Source: Polyodon spathula (Eukaryota; Chordata; Actinopteri; Acipenseriformes; Polyodontidae). From it: DNA of 64,000 bases. The first letter of the stretch is position 1. Each line of letters begins with the position of its first letter. The stretch covers positions 53,989,786-54,053,785 of the forward strand of contig NC_054538.1 in the NCBI RefSeq assembly GCF_017654505.1. Direction: 5' to 3'. Under the pieces are notes generated by a model. It was not told where the DNA came from, ran no database searches, and worked only from the letters and a program-made list of their open reading frames with translations. Position numbers and translations under genes: made by a program. Shown piece by piece: positions 61,745 through 64,000 of the stretch.

Positions 61745-62670
61745 TGTTACAAGGCTGGGGTCTGGTGGAAGAACACTCGGATGGTAACACACGCCAGTCA
61801 AAAGGGGTCGGAATGCAGTCTGACCGAGAGGACGAGGTTACTGGCACTCAAGGTTACTATCCCCTCACTCATAGTGTGGGCCAGTCAAAAGGGCACACTT
61901 AGGGACAGGTCCAGTCTACTGAAGGTAAGGATGTTGATGGTGCTGGGCTGCTAGTATTTCCACACTTCATTATCAAGGGGCAATTACTCCATAGGGTAAA
62001 CCTTGCCACAGGCACAGGACAGCATGCAACAAAATGATTGGTTCCCCCATTTTGTTGGTCCAAGGTCATGAGGCTGGCTCATGATATTCCTTTTGCAGGG
62101 CACCTTGGATATTGGCTTGATCATATTAGCTAGGTCTTCATATTGATGTGTCAACATATGTATCCATAAGCCCAGACTGCCAGTGAGTACTGCCGGGTCA
62201 AGTGCGCCACGCCCCTTTGTTCCCACTGCCGATTATTTACACCCCTTTTGAACGCATTGCAATGGACATAGTGGGCTTTGCTACCTTCTGACTCCGAGTA
62301 TAAGCATATATTAGTGGTGGTAGATTATGCAACGATACCTGGAGGCAGTTCCATTGAGGTACACTAGTACAGCTGCAATTGCCAAAGAACTATTGCAGTT
62401 TATGGCTAGAGTATGGATCCTCAAGGAGATTTTGACTGATCATAGAACCAACTTTTTGTCCAACACACTACAGGAAGTTTATAAAATATTAAAAATACAT
62501 CCCATCAGGACATCTGTTTATCATCCACAGACGGATGGTTTGGTGGAATGCTTTAATCAGACTCTAAAGCAGATGCTGAGACGGTTTGTAAATCAAGAGC
62601 AAAAACATTGGACATCGTTGCTTCCCTACTTCCTTTTTGCAGTGAGAGAGGTGCCGCAGTAGCCCGGTAG
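61745..62670 (+). pseudogene. Gypsy-type integrase fragment
   Basis: + strand homologue of the minus fragment at 53190-55830. 61745-61980 matches 55555-55830. 61980-62250 is the decayed zinc-binding region. 62250-62660 encodes the integrase core: YLEAVPLRYTSTAAIAKELL, ILTDHRTNFLSNTLQEVYKI, TSVYHPQTDGLVECFNQTLK and WTSLLPYFLFAVREVPQ. The core is largely open, but no C-terminal domain follows. The sequence switches to RT instead. Confidence 0.8.
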
Positions 62671-63450
62671 AACTAACCTTGTTGAATTTGACATTATCTC
62701 TCCCTCCGGTGTCACAAAACGATAGAGACCTTATTGCATCCCAGAAAGTCAATGAAGTGGCGTTAGCAAAGAGGTATGGGCAATGTTCGAACTTGAGGTG
62801 ATTGAGTCCTTCAACAGTGAGTGGTGCAGAACAATTGTGATGGTGGCCAAAAAGGACGGCACCAACCGCTTCTGCGTTGATTTCCATAAGGTAAATGCTA
62901 TTGTCAAATTCGATGCCTACCCCATGCCTCGGGTCGATGAGCTTCTGATAGACTGGGAACGGCAAAGTTTATGTCTACTCTGGACCTGACAAAAGGGTAC
63001 TGGCAGATCCCCTTAACCCCCAGGTCTAGAGAGAAAACCACAATTTCAAGCTCTGAATGGCTGTTTCATTTTAAAAACATGCCTTTTGGGCTTGTTGCCA
63101 TTCAGAGGACCAGGTCTTACACTCACATCATGAATATGCAGCAGTGTATATTGATGATATGGTTATTTACAGCTCCACCTGGCAAGAGCAGTTGGCTATG
63201 GTTACGGCCGTCCTTCAGTCTGTAAGGGTAGCCTGGCTGTCAGCTGACTTGGGAAAATGTGCATCTGCCAAAACAGGCACAATGTTTTGGATTCTTAATG
63301 GGGAATGGAAGGGTAAAATCCAGCCTTTGGTTGGCACAGCAATCCCCAAAACCAAGACTCGGGTGAGGTCACTACTGGGGTTAGCTGGTTATTCCAACCA
63401 CTTCATCCCGAGAATGCCACAGTGGTTAACCCTTTAGTTGACCTCACCAA
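62671..63450 (+). pseudogene. Gypsy-type reverse transcriptase fragment
   Basis: RT blocks in several frames: IESFNSEWCRTIVMVAKKDG, RFCVDFHKVNAIVKFDAYPM, STLDLTKGYWQIPL, the active-site string VYIDDMVIYSSTWQEQL at 63144 and RVRSLLGLAGYSNHFIPRM near 63400. It lies downstream of an integrase in the same orientation, the reverse of the normal Gypsy order, so the two pieces come from different copies or from a rearrangement. Confidence 0.8.
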
Positions 63451-63582
63451 AAAGAGTCAATAGAGCATCAGGTGATGATATTTGATATTATTAAGCAAAG
63501 ATTCTGCCAGGCCCCCACCCTCATCACACCAGATTTTACCAAGAGATTCATCCTCCGCACTGTCCCAAAAGGTAGACATGAG

Positions 63583-64000
63583 TAAACAGGAACAGAGTAG
63601 CCTGGACCACTTGGCCTGACAATTCATTCCCAGGGTTAAAAGGAAGTCAGTCATCTAGAAAGGGGGAGGAACTCCGGTACACTAACCCGGAAGGGACACG
63701 ATGTGGTAGCTGTGGATTGGAGCAGCTGCATTCATTTACCAAGGTACAAATAGGGGACAGAGAGATGTTTCATACAGCACATGTAAAATAAACAGTGCGT
63801 CTGAAAATAAATTGGACTTGACACGCTGACAAGCGCTGAATAAATGGACCACTAAGGGTTAAGGAAACAACCTGGAAGGACCATTGTTGTGATATCGTAC
63901 ATGAGTGTTTTGTTTGTTTTGTCTTGTCTCTAATTGTTGATAAATATTACTAGTAGACGGCTAACACGTTTCGGAGCTTTCGCCAGAGGCCAGCATGAAC
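63583..64000 (+). mobile_element. LTR fragment, cut by window end
   Basis: From GGAACAGAGTAGCCTGGAC onward it follows the LTR at 47278 (shared GACAATTCATTCCCAGGGTT, and CATCTAGAAAGGGG). It is interrupted by a piggyBac family B end, resumes at 63863 and runs out of the window. The 5' start lacks the first ~60 bp. Confidence 0.65.
63776..63858. mobile_element. piggyBac-like family B, right-end fragment
   Basis: Matches 2335-2415 (AAAATAAACAGTGCGTCTGA ... GCTGAATAAATGGACC) and ends CACTAAGGG before TTAA (63859-63862). The left part of the element is missing. It lies inside the LTR sequence. Confidence 0.7.

Overview
This window is vertebrate nuclear DNA: intron-rich, AT-rich, crowded with (TA)n and (CA)n microsatellites, and carrying one recognisable host gene. 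The gene is the 3' part of crim1 (cysteine-rich motor neuron 1, a BMP-binding type I membrane protein). It lies on the + strand as six exons: 547-762, 10662-10883, 19881-20075, 20957-21079, 22686-22876 and 24908-25084. They encode the last three von Willebrand factor C (VWC) domains, a linker, the single transmembrane helix and the conserved cytoplasmic tail. A 3' UTR of about 2.4 kb ends near 27475. The 5' exons lie before the window. The mix of repeats (Tc1, piggyBac, hAT, Harbinger, L2, L1/Tx1-like, jockey-like, an R2/HERO-like LINE with a restriction-like endonuclease, DIRS, many Gypsy-type LTRs and a tRNA-derived SINE) suggests a ray-finned fish. Some repeat sequences feel like sturgeon or paddlefish, but that is inference from memory and was not tested.

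Introns (1-24907): the first large intron holds two unrelated piggyBac-like elements back to back on one shared TTAA. It also holds an antisense exon-like ORF and a foldback MITE. A Tc1 element (4856-9592) carries an LTR element, a jockey-like LINE and a duplicated copy of its own right end plus flank. The next introns hold a LINE 3' end, a GC-rich DIRS-like gag remnant with minisatellite, a SINE, two related hAT MITEs, an 84-bp perfect palindrome and a decayed Tc-type transposase.

Downstream of crim1 (27475-64000) I see no host gene, only repeats and unassigned DNA. First comes a 1.1-kb LTR insertion whose two LTRs are inverted, so both outer ends are LTR 5' ends, flanked by a 5-bp duplication. 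Next is a DIRS1-like element (gag, RT, tyrosine recombinase) broken by an LTR that itself contains a piggyBac MITE. Then come a deleted Gypsy with a hAT inside, an L2 3' end, a Harbinger fragment and several solo LTRs with exact 5-bp duplications. A three-level nest lies at 53-56 kb. The end of the window holds broken L1-like, R2/HERO-like and Gypsy pol pieces and an LTR cut by the window edge.

No CRISPR, bacterial gene, rRNA or intact tRNA gene was seen. None of the transposon proteins appears intact. Their value is as a record of nested insertion and rearrangement.
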